Source: Sphingopyxis sp. JAI128 (GTDB lineage Bacteria > Pseudomonadota > Alphaproteobacteria > Sphingomonadales > Sphingomonadaceae). From it: a stretch of 64,000 nucleotides of DNA. Made by a program: the position numbers and the translations under genes. Within the stretch, counting starts at the first letter, position 1, and each line of letters begins with the position of its first letter. The stretch lies in assembly GCF_014207235.1 (NCBI RefSeq), contig NZ_JACHDA010000002.1, positions 496,001 to 560,000 of the forward strand. Reading direction: 5' to 3'. The notes under the pieces are model-generated. The model ran no database searches. It had not been told where the DNA came from and saw only the letters and a program-made list of their open reading frames with translations. Positions 1-8,910 of this stretch are shown here, piece after piece.

Positions 1-2
1 CC

Positions 3-1484
3 GCGGCGACCAACCGCGTTCCCGATCCGAACAATCCGGGGCAGACGATCGCGGCCCCCTTGCCGCCGTCGTTCCTCGCGACGCCTTTCTTCCGCAACAA
101 CACCGATGATCTGAAAATCCGGTCCTACGGACTCTTCGGCGAAGCCTATTTCGAGATCAGCGATCGGCTGAAACTGACGGCGGGCCTGCGCTACAATAAT
201 GACAAGAAGAGCGTGCGCGCGCGTTCGACGTTGGCGAGCTTCCTTGCGCCGCATGGCGGGACGGGCAGCGCGTTCGACTCGCCGTTCGTGGGCTCGTTCG
301 ACGCCGACCCCGGCACCCCGGGCAACCAGATCATCCAGGAACGATCGGTCAAGTTCAACAAGCTGACCGGCCGCGTGGTGCTCGATTTCAAGGTCACCGA
401 GGATAATCTGCTCTATGCCTCCTATTCGCGCGGCTATAAATCGGGGGGGATCAACCCGCCGCTGCAGCCGATCTTCGCGGTCCCCGAAAGCTTCAAGCCC
501 GAACAGGTCGATGCGTTCGAAATCGGGTCGAAAAACACCTTCGGCAACGGCGCGCTCCAGCTGAACCTCACCGCCTTCTACTATAAGTATAAGGATCTGC
601 AGCTCAGCAAGATCGTCGCCCGCACCGCGGTCAACGACAATGTCAGCGCCGACATCTATGGCTTCGAGGCCGAAGCGATCGTTCGGCCCGACCCCGACTT
701 CGTCGTCAACCTCGGCTTCAGCTACCTGCACAGCAAGGTCACCGACGACAAGTTTACCAGCAACCCGCGCGATTTCGGCGGCGGCCGCGCCGACTCCGTC
801 ATTATCAAGGACATCACAAACGCCGCGAACTGCGCAGTGGCGCCGGCCGTTGCTGGAAATGCCGCTGGCACTAATTTGTTCGTCAACACCGCCAACAGCA
901 TTATTGGAGCAGGTCTGCAGCCGACGACGGCGTTCCCCGCAGACGGCGGAATTGCCTCCACCGGCGCCTTTAGTGTTTGCTCTGTCCTGCAACAATTGAG
1001 CGGGGTAGACCCCGTTACCGGCGGCTTCGTTGCACCGCCGGCCGCTCTTGCAGCTCTCTTCGGCACCCGGCCCGACGGCACGTTGCCGTTCGACGTCTTC
1101 ACCGCTGGTATCCCCGTCAATATCAAGGGCAACCAGCTGCCGCAGGCGCCGAACTACAAGTTCAGCGCCGGTGTGCAATATACGGCGCGGCTGGGGGGCG
1201 ACATGTCGCTCGTCCCGCGCTTCGACCTCGCCTATACGGGTGAAAGCTATGGCAGCATCTTCAACGGCAACGTCAACCGGATCAAGGGCTATGCCCAGGT
1301 CAACGCCCAGCTACAGCTGAACGGTCCCGACGATAAATGGTATGTCAAAGGCTTCATCCAGAACGTCTTCGACGCCAACAGCGTCACGGGCCTCTACATC
1401 ACCGACCAGTCATCGGGGAATTACACCAACATCTTCACGCTCGAACCGCGCCGCTACGGCATCGCGGCGGGTGTGCGGTTCTAA
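3..1484 (+). CDS. TonB-dependent receptor, C-terminal part (5' end outside window)
   Basis: Outer membrane beta-barrel of a TonB-dependent siderophore or nutrient transporter. The frame is open from the first bases of the window, so the plug domain and signal peptide lie upstream; about 493 residues are visible. It shows receptor barrel features: alternating aromatic strands, the segment YASYSRGYKSGG that is typical of sphingomonad receptors, and a C-terminus ending in an aromatic residue (GVRF), as expected for BamA-dependent barrel insertion. A loop around 830-1110 is rich in Ala, Gly and Pro and is probably extracellular. The substrate cannot be read from the sequence. It converges on the receptor at 1632-4205 and is followed directly by a hairpin terminator. 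Confidence 0.93.
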   Translation, partial: AATNRVPDPNNPGQTIAAPLPPSFLATPFFRNNTDDLKIRSYGLFGEAYFEISDRLKLTAGLRYNNDKKSVRARSTLASFLAPHGGTGSAFDSPFVGSFDADPGTPGNQIIQERSVKFNKLTGRVVLDFKVTEDNLLYASYSRGYKSGGINPPLQPIFAVPESFKPEQVDAFEIGSKNTFGNGALQLNLTAFYYKYKDLQLSKIVARTAVNDNVSADIYGFEAEAIVRPDPDFVVNLGFSYLHSKVTDDKFTSNPRDFGGGRADSVIIKDITNAANCAVAPAVAGNAAGTNLFVNTANSIIGAGLQPTTAFPADGGIASTGAFSVCSVLQQLSGVDPVTGGFVAPPAALAALFGTRPDGTLPFDVFTAGIPVNIKGNQLPQAPNYKFSAGVQYTARLGGDMSLVPRFDLAYTGESYGSIFNGNVNRIKGYAQVNAQLQLNGPDDKWYVKGFIQNVFDANSVTGLYITDQSSGNYTNIFTLEPRRYGIAAGVRF

Positions 1485-1503
1485 CAACTACTGACAACCA
1501 CGG

Positions 1504-1545
1504 AAAAAGCCCCGGCCTCTCGAAGGGAGGCCGGGGCTTCCTTTT
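1504..1545 (+). terminator. Rho-independent terminator of the first TonB receptor
   Basis: An 11-bp perfect GC-rich stem (1509-1519 with 1527-1537) has a 7-nt loop. It is preceded by five A and followed by TTCCTTTTT, so it can act rightward. It begins about 20 nt after the stop at 1484. Confidence 0.9.
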
Positions 1546-1568
1546 TGATCGGGCCCGACGAAACGAAA

Positions 1569-1602
1569 AGGGCCGGGCCGTCATGCGATGGCCCGGCCCC
1601 TT
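1569..1602 (-). terminator. Rho-independent terminator of the second TonB receptor
   Basis: A 10-bp stem (1570-1579 with 1590-1599) has a 10-nt loop. Read on the minus strand it is followed by CTTTTCGTTT. It lies 30 nt past the stop of the leftward receptor, so the two convergent receptors each have their own hairpin. Confidence 0.8.
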
Positions 1603-1631
1603 CGTTGACCCCGAGGGATCACCGCATCAAA

Positions 1632-4205
1632 TCAGAACTTCGCGCGCAGCTTCACCCCATAGAGCCGCGGCGGCGCAGGATAGACGGCGAAGCTCGCGCT
1701 CTGCTCCGGGATCGGGAAGGCGGTAATGTTGTAGTATTTGTTGAACAGGTTCTCGACATAGAATTCGACCGCATAATTCTGGTCGGGCCCGAAATTCAGC
1801 CCCGCCCGTGCATTGACGATCGTGTAGCCGTCGTTGGTCGTGAACGGTACCGCAACCGGATCGTTCATCGTATTCGCGTCGCTGTTCGTCCGCCAGTCGA
1901 GGTGCACGAGGCCGCCGACATTGCTGCTGATCTGCGGCGTCCAGGTGACCGCGCCCGTAACGACGTGCTTCGGCGAATTGGTCAGCGGCAGGCCGTTGTC
2001 CGTGCCGGCGGCCGGGTCCTTCACTTCCGTATCGATATAGGAATAGCCGAGCGTGAAGTTGAGGTTCGGGGCCGGACGGATGACGGATTCGAGCTCGACA
2101 CCCTTCGCCACGAGCTTGTCGAAATTCTGGACGACGAAGTTATTCCCCTCGAACGCCAGGTTCTGATAGCCCTTGAGCTCGGTATAGAAGGCATTGGCGT
2201 TGAACTGGAACGCATTGCTGAAATCGGTCTTCACCCCGAATTCGAACGAATCGACGTCTTCATTCCCGAATTCAAGGTCGGACGCCTGTGCGCCATTGCC
2301 GCCGAGAAATGCCGTGTCGAACGAACCGCGGTCGAGATTGTAGCCGCCCGATTTATAGCCGCGGTCATAACCGCCATAGACCATCACGCGATCATCGAGC
2401 TTGACCGACAGCTTGGCGGTGCCGGTCAGCTTGCTCTCGCTGCGCTTGTCGCGATAGATGCCGTTGAATTCGGGATTGACCACGGGGTTGCAGACGAGGT
2501 TGAAGATCGCGTTGCCAAGGCCCGACGGCAGTCCCTGCAACGCCTGGCGATAGAGCGCGTAGCGGGGACCTTGCAGCGTCGAGCAGCCCGGCAGGTTCGA
2601 CTGCAGGTCGGCGTTCAGCTTCTTCGTTTCATGATTGTAGCGCAGCCCGACGGTCAGCGAGACATTATCGTTGAAATCGATGATGTTGTGCGTGAACAGC
2701 GCGAAGGCTTCGGTGTTGACGCGATAGGCGTCGCCGATCTGGCCCTGTCCGGCCTGCGGCGCGGGCAGCGGCGTCAGGAAGGTATCGAGCACGCCCGCCT
2801 GTGCGGCAGCGGCAGCGAGCTGCGGATTGGATGCCAGCAGCACCTGACCCACCAGCGGCGAATTCGGGATCGACTGGAAAATCTGGAAACCCGTGGGTCC
2901 GGGCACCGCGGAATCGGTCAGCGCGTTGATGAAGGCGTCGACATATTGCGCGCCCTGCGTGCCGAAACGCGTCCGTTCGGTATATTTCAGCTTTTCGTTG
3001 AGGTAGAAGCCACCAATCAGCCAGTCGACGTGATCGTCGAAGGCCGTGCCCTTGAGCCGGACTTCCTGCGTGAAGTCACGCATGTTGATCGGCATATTTT
3101 CACGATAGGCGCGATCGATGCCCGAGAAGTCGACGTCCATGCCGCGGGTCGCCTTCCAGTCGCGATATGCGGTGATCGACGTCAGTTCGACGCCGCCCAG
3201 ATCCCAGTCGAGCTGGCCGGAAACGCCCCATTCGCGCATTTTCTCGGTGAGGTCGCGATTTGGCGAATAGGCGACTTCGCGATCCTTGGGGTTAAAGGGC
3301 GTCACGATACCCGTCAGGCCGTTGGCGGCGGCGAGGCCCTGGATGACCGCGCTCGCGGCAAAGGCTGCCGTGCCCGGCTGGGCAAAGCCCGAATTGGTGT
3401 TGAGCGCACCGCAGCACTGCTCGTCGGTCTTGGCATAGTCGGCGATCAAGCGGAACGAGACATCGTCCTTTTCGAACAGGGCCTGGCCGCGTACCGACCA
3501 GCGGTCGAGGTTGTTGAAACGGCGATCGCTGTTGACGTCTTTGATGTAGCCGTCGCGCTTGTGATAGCCGCCGTCGAGCCGCACCGCGAGCGTTTCGGAG
3601 ACCGGCCCAGTGACCCCCGCCTTCAGTTCCATTTCGTCCAGATTGCCATAGCTTGCCTCGGCATAGCCGCCGAGGTTGAAGCTCGGTTTCTGGGTCACGA
3701 TGTTCAGCGCGCCGGCCGATGTGTTGCGGCCGAACAGCGTTCCCTGCGGCCCGCGCAGCACTTCGACGCGATCGATCGGCGGCAGGTCGGCAAGCGCAAG
3801 GCCTGCGCGCGCGCGGAACACGCCGTCGACGAAGACGCCGACCGACGGTTCGAAGCCGGGGTTGTCGCCCGCGGTGCCGATGCCGCGGATGCGCAACACC
3901 ACACCGGTCGCCGACGACTGGCCGGTCGTCGCCTGAAAGCTCGGGGCAATCTGGCGAAGCCCGCGAATATCGCTGATGCCGGAATTTTCGAGCTGCTCAC
4001 CGCCGACCACATTGACCGCGATTGGAATATCCTGCGACCGCTGCGCGCGTCCGGTCGCGGTGACGATGATGTCATTGCCATAATCACTGTCGTCGACCGC
4101 TACCGCCGCATCGTCGGCGGGCGCGACGTCCTGGGCAAAAGCGATGGCGGGGGTCGTGATGGCGCACAGCGTGGTGGCGCCCAACAATATGTTGCGCAAA
4201 GTCAT
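1632..4205 (-). CDS. TonB-dependent receptor
   Basis: Complete outer membrane receptor of 857 residues, a usual length for the family. Residues 1-25 form a signal peptide ending in AIAFAQD. The plug domain follows (IIVTATGRAQRSQDIP, then VLRIRGIG and RVEVLRGPQGTLFGRN), and the rest is a 22-strand-type barrel ending in LRAKF. The start at 4205 is chosen over an upstream TTG at 4229 because GGAGAGAGG lies just upstream and the signal peptide begins there. The ligand is unknown; no siderophore, sugar or regulator gene is adjacent. An N-terminal signalling extension is absent, so it is not a transducer that works with an anti-sigma factor. It is transcribed toward the other receptor. Confidence 0.95.
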   Translation of the reverse strand: MTLRNILLGATTLCAITTPAIAFAQDVAPADDAAVAVDDSDYGNDIIVTATGRAQRSQDIPIAVNVVGGEQLENSGISDIRGLRQIAPSFQATTGQSSATGVVLRIRGIGTAGDNPGFEPSVGVFVDGVFRARAGLALADLPPIDRVEVLRGPQGTLFGRNTSAGALNIVTQKPSFNLGGYAEASYGNLDEMELKAGVTGPVSETLAVRLDGGYHKRDGYIKDVNSDRRFNNLDRWSVRGQALFEKDDVSFRLIADYAKTDEQCCGALNTNSGFAQPGTAAFAASAVIQGLAAANGLTGIVTPFNPKDREVAYSPNRDLTEKMREWGVSGQLDWDLGGVELTSITAYRDWKATRGMDVDFSGIDRAYRENMPINMRDFTQEVRLKGTAFDDHVDWLIGGFYLNEKLKYTERTRFGTQGAQYVDAFINALTDSAVPGPTGFQIFQSIPNSPLVGQVLLASNPQLAAAAAQAGVLDTFLTPLPAPQAGQGQIGDAYRVNTEAFALFTHNIIDFNDNVSLTVGLRYNHETKKLNADLQSNLPGCSTLQGPRYALYRQALQGLPSGLGNAIFNLVCNPVVNPEFNGIYRDKRSESKLTGTAKLSVKLDDRVMVYGGYDRGYKSGGYNLDRGSFDTAFLGGNGAQASDLEFGNEDVDSFEFGVKTDFSNAFQFNANAFYTELKGYQNLAFEGNNFVVQNFDKLVAKGVELESVIRPAPNLNFTLGYSYIDTEVKDPAAGTDNGLPLTNSPKHVVTGAVTWTPQISSNVGGLVHLDWRTNSDANTMNDPVAVPFTTNDGYTIVNARAGLNFGPDQNYAVEFYVENLFNKYYNITAFPIPEQSASFAVYPAPPRLYGVKLRAKF

Positions 4206-4507
4206 GATGGTGCCTCTCTCCAAAACCATCCGGGCGCAGCTGAAAGCTTAACGGGAGATGCCCGGCAGTTATCGACCGCTGTAACGCACCCCCTTCCCGC
4301 GTCAACGCGCGCGCGCGGGATGTCCCGGATTTTCGGGGGATTAGTGACCAAAAAGCAACAGTTTACGTTACGGCAACGCTCGTTAAGCGTCGCGGCGGGC
4401 CACCCTGCTTCGAATCCGACTCTTGGACGGCCATCTGTTTCCCTTCCACGATCGCGATTGGGAAGAGACGCTGATACTCTGGGCGCAAAGTCAGGATGAA
4501 GGGAGGA
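4206..4507. other. Intergenic region upstream of the TonB receptor
   Basis: About 300 bases with no credible gene. It should hold the promoter of the leftward receptor gene; an A/T-richer patch near 4345-4385 is the best candidate, but no clear -35/-10 pair or Fur-like box was recognised. The right end adjoins the 3' end of the tRNA gene. Confidence 0.5.
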
Positions 4508-4583
4508 TGGTGCCTGGGGACGGGATCGAACCGCCGACACTGCGATTTTCAGTCGCATGCTCTACCAACTGAGCTACCCAGGC
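4508..4583 (-). tRNA. tRNA-Phe (anticodon GAA)
   Basis: 76 nt including an encoded CCA. The acceptor arms GCCTGGG and CCCAGGC pair fully. The D-arm, the anticodon stem around CTGAAAA and the T-loop TTCGATC are all canonical. It reads leftward, opposite to no neighbour: the whole area is leftward. Confidence 0.97.
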
Positions 4584-4668
4584 GAAGCGCTTGCGGCCGG
4601 ACGGCCGCGCTGGCGAGCGGCGGCTATAGGCAGGGCTTTGCGTCCTGTCCAGCACCTTTCTGACGCTT

Positions 4669-4851
4669 TTATCCTTCGTCGAAACGATCGTCATCAGCGG
4701 TGCCGTCGGGCACCTGATCGACGGCTACGCGATAGCCCTCGCCGAACCAGGACAGAAGGTCGCGGTCACGGCAGCCGCGGCTGCAAAAGGGTTTGAACTC
4801 GGCGACGCGCGGTTGGCCGCACAGAGGGCAGGAAGGCGGTTTACTGGGCAT
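4669..4851 (-). CDS. yacG: DNA gyrase inhibitor YacG, zinc-binding
   Basis: Small cytoplasmic zinc protein of 60 residues. It has the family's paired knuckles CPLCG near residue 8 and CSRGC near residue 28, followed by the acidic tail typical of alphaproteobacterial YacG. E. coli YacG binds GyrB and inhibits gyrase. The gene overlaps the end of the RNase E/G-family gene by 11 nt and is the last of a four-gene leftward run (infA, maf, RNase, yacG). The length and Cys spacing match the family, so the call is secure even though the protein is short. Confidence 0.92.
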   Translation of the reverse strand: MPSKPPSCPLCGQPRVAEFKPFCSRGCRDRDLLSWFGEGYRVAVDQVPDGTADDDRFDEG

Positions 4852-5848
4852 GGCCGGATCCTTTCGCAGCCGCGTCCGCGATCAGGCGGACCGGACGGCC
4901 GGTACGATTTTGCAGCATATCGATCCAGTGCGGGTGCATCGCAATATGATCGATCACGCCGCCGCGCGCAGTGAGCGTCAGGACACCCGTTCCTTTGGCC
5001 CGTTCAGCGTGGCGGAGCAGGATCGCAGCGTCGGTGGCAATGGGAGCGAAGCGGATCTGTTCGATCAGCGAGGGCCGGTCACGGCGACGGATGATCTGCA
5101 TCAGCCCGAAGCCATTGACGGCGGTGCGCTCGAACGGCGACGGAAGCGCGGCATCGACCGCGGCATCGACCGCCGCCCGCGCCGCCCGATCGGGAAGCGA
5201 CGGAAAATCGATTCCAATCGAACCGCCGATGTCGCAGCGGCGGATCGCCGCCGCGGCGGCGATCGCTCCCGCTTTAGCCAGCGCAAGCGCGTCGCCGTCG
5301 CCGTCGATGTCGATCAGCACCATCGCGGGCGTGGCATCGACCCACAGCGCGCCGCCGTCGAAGGGCCAGTGGCCGGCCCGCACGGCGTCGATCAATTCGG
5401 ACCAGCCCGCCTGTTCGAGACGATCGGGTTCGCCCGGCCGCAATTCGACGACGGGAAGGCGCGTTGTCGCGATCCGCGCGCGCAGGTCGGGACCATCGGT
5501 GGGGACCGCCCCCACCTCGGCAAGCCGCGCCCGCGCCGGCTTGTCGCGCCCACGCTCGCGCAACGCCATGCGCGTGATTTCGACCAGCAGCGCGGCGCCG
5601 CTCGCGGTTTGCGGCGGCAGCGACGCGAGCGTCGCGTGCCACTGCCCCGGTCCCTCCAATGCGACGAGAGCCCCTTTCCCGCCCCGTCCGGCCTCGACCA
5701 GCCTCGCCGCGACGATCGCGCCCAGGCGCGGACCATCGTCCTCGCGCTCGATCCGGGCCTCCACGATTTCCCCCCGGTCGATCAGCGCGGCACGCGCCTC
5801 GCCGATCCCGGCTTCGTACAGCCATTCAGCCAAGAGAGATTCCCGCAC
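4841..5848 (-). CDS. Ribonuclease E/G family protein (short)
   Basis: 335-residue protein resembling the catalytic half of RNase E/G, an endoribonuclease acting in rRNA and mRNA processing. The DNase I-like part keeps the two acidic positions seen in RNase E: IDID near residue 195 and GIDF near residue 235. The N-terminal S1-like segment is reduced. The CxxC zinc-link and the C-terminal degradosome scaffold of full RNase E are absent. The GTG start at 5848 gives a 23-nt overlap with maf; an internal TTG at about 5833 is an alternative. It lies between maf and yacG, a common alphaproteobacterial order. A reduced RNase G-like activity is inferred, not shown. Confidence 0.85.
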   Translation of the reverse strand: MRESLLAEWLYEAGIGEARAALIDRGEIVEARIEREDDGPRLGAIVAARLVEAGRGGKGALVALEGPGQWHATLASLPPQTASGAALLVEITRMALRERGRDKPARARLAEVGAVPTDGPDLRARIATTRLPVVELRPGEPDRLEQAGWSELIDAVRAGHWPFDGGALWVDATPAMVLIDIDGDGDALALAKAGAIAAAAAIRRCDIGGSIGIDFPSLPDRAARAAVDAAVDAALPSPFERTAVNGFGLMQIIRRRDRPSLIEQIRFAPIATDAAILLRHAERAKGTGVLTLTARGGVIDHIAMHPHWIDMLQNRTGRPVRLIADAAAKGSGHAQ

Positions 5849-6398
5849 CGATCAGGAGCGCGCCGGTCTCGAACACGGGCAGGCCGACGACGTTCGAATG
5901 GCTGCCCGACAGAAAACGTACAAAGATTTCGGCGCGTCCCTGGATCGCATAGCCGCCCGCCTTGCCCATGCCTTCGCCCGATTCGACATACCAGTCGATC
6001 TCGGCAGCGCTCAGCACCTTGAAAGCGACGATGGTATCGACGGCGCGGACGCGCGGCTTGCCATCGGTTCCGATGACGCAGACTCCCGACCAGACACGAT
6101 GCCGCCGTCCGGAAAGCAGCGCCAGCATGCGGCGCAAATCGGCCTCGTCGGCCGGTTTTTCGAGAAGGCGGCGGCCGACCGCGACCGTCGTATCGCCCGC
6201 CAGCACGACTTCGCCCGCCGCGCGATCGACCGCCATGGCCTTGGCGCGGGCGAGCCGTGTGACATAGTCGCGCGGCAGTTCGCCTTTCCGCGGCGTTTCG
6301 TCGATGTCCGGGGATTCAATACGTGCCGGAACCACGCCGAGGCGCGCGAGCAATTCGCGCCGGCGCGGCGAGGACGACGCAAGCACGAGGGCGGGCAT
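5826..6398 (-). CDS. maf: Maf family nucleoside triphosphate pyrophosphatase
   Basis: 190-residue Maf protein, a house-cleaning pyrophosphatase that hydrolyses non-canonical or specific nucleoside triphosphates. The start has the signature LASSSPRRRELL (residues 4-15). The active-site segments VLAGDTTV and the loop SGEGMGKAGGYAIQG are present. The start at 6398 is supported by GAGGAGG nine bases upstream; the longer frame begins inside infA and has no ribosome site. It is separated from the infA stop by 14 nt, so the two are probably cotranscribed. Confidence 0.95.
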   Translation of the reverse strand: MPALVLASSSPRRRELLARLGVVPARIESPDIDETPRKGELPRDYVTRLARAKAMAVDRAAGEVVLAGDTTVAVGRRLLEKPADEADLRRMLALLSGRRHRVWSGVCVIGTDGKPRVRAVDTIVAFKVLSAAEIDWYVESGEGMGKAGGYAIQGRAEIFVRFLSGSHSNVVGLPVFETGALLIGAGISLG

Positions 6399-6412
6399 GG
6401 TTGCCGCCCTCC

Positions 6413-6631
6413 TCACTTGAAGCGATAGGTGATCCGACCCTTGGTCAGGTCATAGGGGGTGAGTTCGACGAGCACTTCGTCGCCGACCAGCACGCGGATG
6501 CGGTTCTTGCGCATCTTGCCGGCCGTGTGGCCTAGGATTTCGTGGTCGTTTTCCAGTTTGACGCGAAACATCGCGTTGGGCAGCAGTTCGACCACTTGGC
6601 CGCGCATTTCCAGAAGTTCTTCTTTCGCCAT
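6413..6631 (-). CDS. infA: Translation initiation factor IF-1
   Basis: 72 residues forming a single S1/OB domain, nearly identical in style to canonical IF-1: it begins [11 protein letters not shown] and ends [10 protein letters not shown]-1 binds the A site of the 30S subunit during initiation. It is the first gene of the leftward infA-maf-RNase-yacG string. The 80-nt stretch upstream contains no other gene and should hold the promoter. Confidence 0.98.
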   Translation of the reverse strand: MAKEELLEMRGQVVELLPNAMFRVKLENDHEILGHTAGKMRKNRIRVLVGDEVLVELTPYDLTKGRITYRFK

Positions 6632-6714
6632 CTATCCTCTATGGGCTCGAAATATCGGGATGCGCGCCCATAACCGCAATTGGCGGCAATTGAAAGCAAT
6701 CTGTCATGCGGGGC

Positions 6715-6741
6715 GTTTCGGGCGGCGCAAACGCCCGAAAC
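6715..6741 (-). terminator. Hairpin terminator after the cupin gene
   Basis: Perfect 10-bp inverted repeat (6715-6724 with 6732-6741) with a 7-nt loop, placed 8 nt past the stop of the leftward cupin gene. No long U tract follows on the minus strand, so termination strength is uncertain. It separates the cupin/GNAT pair from infA. Confidence 0.65.
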
Positions 6742-6748
6742 CGGAATA

Positions 6749-7615
6749 TCAAGACACCAGTTTTAGCTTCCGCGCGATACGCCAGCCGGCCGATCGCGCC
6801 CAGGCATAGCTCGGCCAGCGCGGCGGCATCGCGGGGTCGAGCCCGATGCGGCGCAACGCCGCATTGGCCGCATGCGCTTCGGATTCGCGATAGCTCCATT
6901 CGCTGCGCCAGGTGATCGACAGCGAGATCGACGGCGCATCGCCATTGGCGACGAAATGCGGCGCCATGACGGGCATCAGCACCGCGTCGCCGGGGCCGAG
7001 CGGGACCTGCTGCGCGGCGCTCCGAAAATCGTCGTTCCACGGCAGATTGCGGTGGCCGCCGGCATGATAGCGTTCATGCTCGCGGCGATCCGCAAAGCGT
7101 TCGTCGCCGGCGGGCCAGACATTCATGACCTTCATGCCGCGCAGTTGCAGCAGGATATTATGTTCGGGATCGAAGTGGAACGGCGTGATCGAGCCCGGCG
7201 ACGAGATGAAGACGAACCCCTGCGGCGTCAGCATCGCCCCCGTGCGCGGTTCGACGACGGGTTCGAGCTCGTGCAGCAGGTCCATCAGCAAGGTGCGATA
7301 GGCGGGAACATTCTCGATATTCTTGAGTACCGCCCAGCTGTTGTTGCTGTCGATGCCGCGGATCGTTTCGCCGATCGACAGGCCGTTCGAGGGCACATCC
7401 TCGGGCCGGATACCGATCGGAACATCGCCGGGATTATATTCCACCTCGCTCGCAGGCAGGCTTTCGCCAAGCACCGCGAGCGCTTCGAGCGACAGCAGGG
7501 GATGGTCGGGCAGATGATGGTTGAGCAATCCGGCCTGCAGCGGATAGAGCGCGGCCATCCGATCGAGCGTTTCGGCAGGAAAGACAGGCCGGGAAATCGT
7601 CTGGTGCGCAGTCAT
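6749..7615 (-). CDS. Cupin-like / JmjC-fold Fe(II)-dependent protein
   Basis: 288-residue cytoplasmic protein of the cupin_8/JmjC-like type, related to 2-oxoglutarate and Fe(II)-dependent hydroxylases. The metal site is visible: HFD at residues 147-149 and a distal histidine at 220 (APHF), with the intervening ILLQLRG strand. No signal peptide or membrane helix is seen. The gene is translationally coupled (ATGA overlap) to the GNAT-like gene upstream. Adjacency to the XrtA locus may be incidental: the intergenic repeat and the terminator at 6715 set the pair apart. The substrate is unknown; a JmjC-type amino acid or tRNA hydroxylase is possible. Confidence 0.8.
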   Translation of the reverse strand: MTAHQTISRPVFPAETLDRMAALYPLQAGLLNHHLPDHPLLSLEALAVLGESLPASEVEYNPGDVPIGIRPEDVPSNGLSIGETIRGIDSNNSWAVLKNIENVPAYRTLLMDLLHELEPVVEPRTGAMLTPQGFVFISSPGSITPFHFDPEHNILLQLRGMKVMNVWPAGDERFADRREHERYHAGGHRNLPWNDDFRSAAQQVPLGPGDAVLMPVMAPHFVANGDAPSISLSITWRSEWSYRESEAHAANAALRRIGLDPAMPPRWPSYAWARSAGWRIARKLKLVS

Positions 7616-8796
7616 GACGGGCTTTCTACTTCATTTTCGAGAGGCGCGGCAGGCTTCAGACGCCGCCAGGCGCGTTCGGCGCGTATCAGCATCGCGAACC
7701 GCAACCGGTCCGATGGGGCCGACAAGGGAACATTGATCCACACGAGCGGGCGCCGTTCGCGCCACACGCTGTCGATCATCGGATGGCCAGGCGCGGCACA
7801 GCTGTCGACCCAGTCGATGCGTGGATCGCTGAGAAGGTCGAGATTTTCCTGCTGCAACAGGACACCCGGCGAAAAGCGGGCATAATCCTCGTCGAACGCG
7901 GTCTTGAACGAAAAGCCGCCCGGCGGGAGAAGGAAGTTGACGAGCATTGCGAGTGGCCGGCTATCCAGATCGAGCGAGCGCATGTCGAGCTTCCCCGCGT
8001 CGGCCGCACCGGTAAGGATCGCGCGAAACCAGGCTTCGGTATCGCCATGGCTGGCGAGCGCCGACCCAGCACGCCCTTTCCACCCGCGCGCTTCGAGATC
8101 GAGGAAGCCGTCGATCCAGCGATCGAGCGGCTCGCCCGCCTGCCAGCGGCGAAAGGACACGGCGCCCTGTTCGGCCAGCCGGTTCGCCTGCCGGCGCAGT
8201 TCCTTGCGCTTTTTCCCGCGGACGGCGACCTCCCAATAGTCTTCGGGCGACAGGCGGCTTTCGAGCAGGGCGCGTTCTTCGCGGTGGACGACCTCAGCCT
8301 CGCCGCCGCGCACGCGGGCAACGTCGACCAGCGCGCAGTGGAGCGGGCCGCCCTCGATCAGGCGCGGGACGTGAAGCAGCGTGCGCGCCCACGGCGCCGC
8401 GTCGCACCATCCGAGCAGGATCGACCAGAACAGGCGTTCGAACCCTGCTCGGACCAGTGGGCTGCCAAGGAAATGATTGGGATGCGCCCACCCTGTCACA
8501 TGGCGCAGCGGCAGGCGCCCATAACGCGCCGCGGGCGCGACCGGCATGACGCCGATCACCGGCCCGTCGCTGCCGTCGCGCACAAGGACAAGGCGCGCGT
8601 GGCGTTCGGGATCGAACAGGTGGAGCGCCGATTGCAGGCACCAGCGTTCGGCAAAGGGATTGGGCTCGCTCGCATCGTCGGCCAGCCGGTCCCACGCCGC
8701 CGCCAAGTCGCGCGACAGCGAAAGCGGATCGACCACACGCACGGTCAGCGGCGCGGCTGCGTCGCCATTTGTCGGAAAGGCAGGATGGACCGTCAT
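7612..8796 (-). CDS. GNAT-like acetyltransferase (BioF2/CelD type)
   Basis: 394-residue protein of the Acetyltransf_6/BcsL-CelD family, related to FemAB-type aminoacyl or acyl transferases. The C-terminal GNAT-like half contains RKELRRQANRL near residue 180, the FLDLEARGWKG segment, and a strand-rich acceptor end. A related protein family recurs at 13607-14674 and 24854-25843 within the XrtA locus. The ATG at 8796 is preferred; an in-frame TTG at 8817 would add seven residues, and neither has a strong ribosome site. It overlaps the cupin gene by 4 nt. A role in modifying a cell-surface polysaccharide or lipid is inference from family and position only. Confidence 0.8.
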   Translation of the reverse strand: MTVHPAFPTNGDAAAPLTVRVVDPLSLSRDLAAAWDRLADDASEPNPFAERWCLQSALHLFDPERHARLVLVRDGSDGPVIGVMPVAPAARYGRLPLRHVTGWAHPNHFLGSPLVRAGFERLFWSILLGWCDAAPWARTLLHVPRLIEGGPLHCALVDVARVRGGEAEVVHREERALLESRLSPEDYWEVAVRGKKRKELRRQANRLAEQGAVSFRRWQAGEPLDRWIDGFLDLEARGWKGRAGSALASHGDTEAWFRAILTGAADAGKLDMRSLDLDSRPLAMLVNFLLPPGGFSFKTAFDEDYARFSPGVLLQQENLDLLSDPRIDWVDSCAAPGHPMIDSVWRERRPLVWINVPLSAPSDRLRFAMLIRAERAWRRLKPAAPLENEVESPS

Positions 8797-8910
8797 CGGC
8801 GAGAGGTTAGCAGCCAAGCGTTAAGATGACGTGGCGATTCGGATTTTCGCGATGATCATGGGGCGAGTCGGCCGGTTTCGACCGACAGTTGCTTAGAGAT
8901 GTCAACCTTG

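Noticed and set aside
4385..4435. tRNA-like 3' fragment (CTTCGAATCC) as an integration att site
   Set aside because: No stem partners, no integrase and no matching direct repeat were found; the resemblance is limited to the T-loop.
1545..4499. 984-residue rightward ORF antisense to the TonB receptor
   Set aside because: Charged low-information protein with no recognisable domain; the opposite strand holds a clear receptor with signal peptide and plug.
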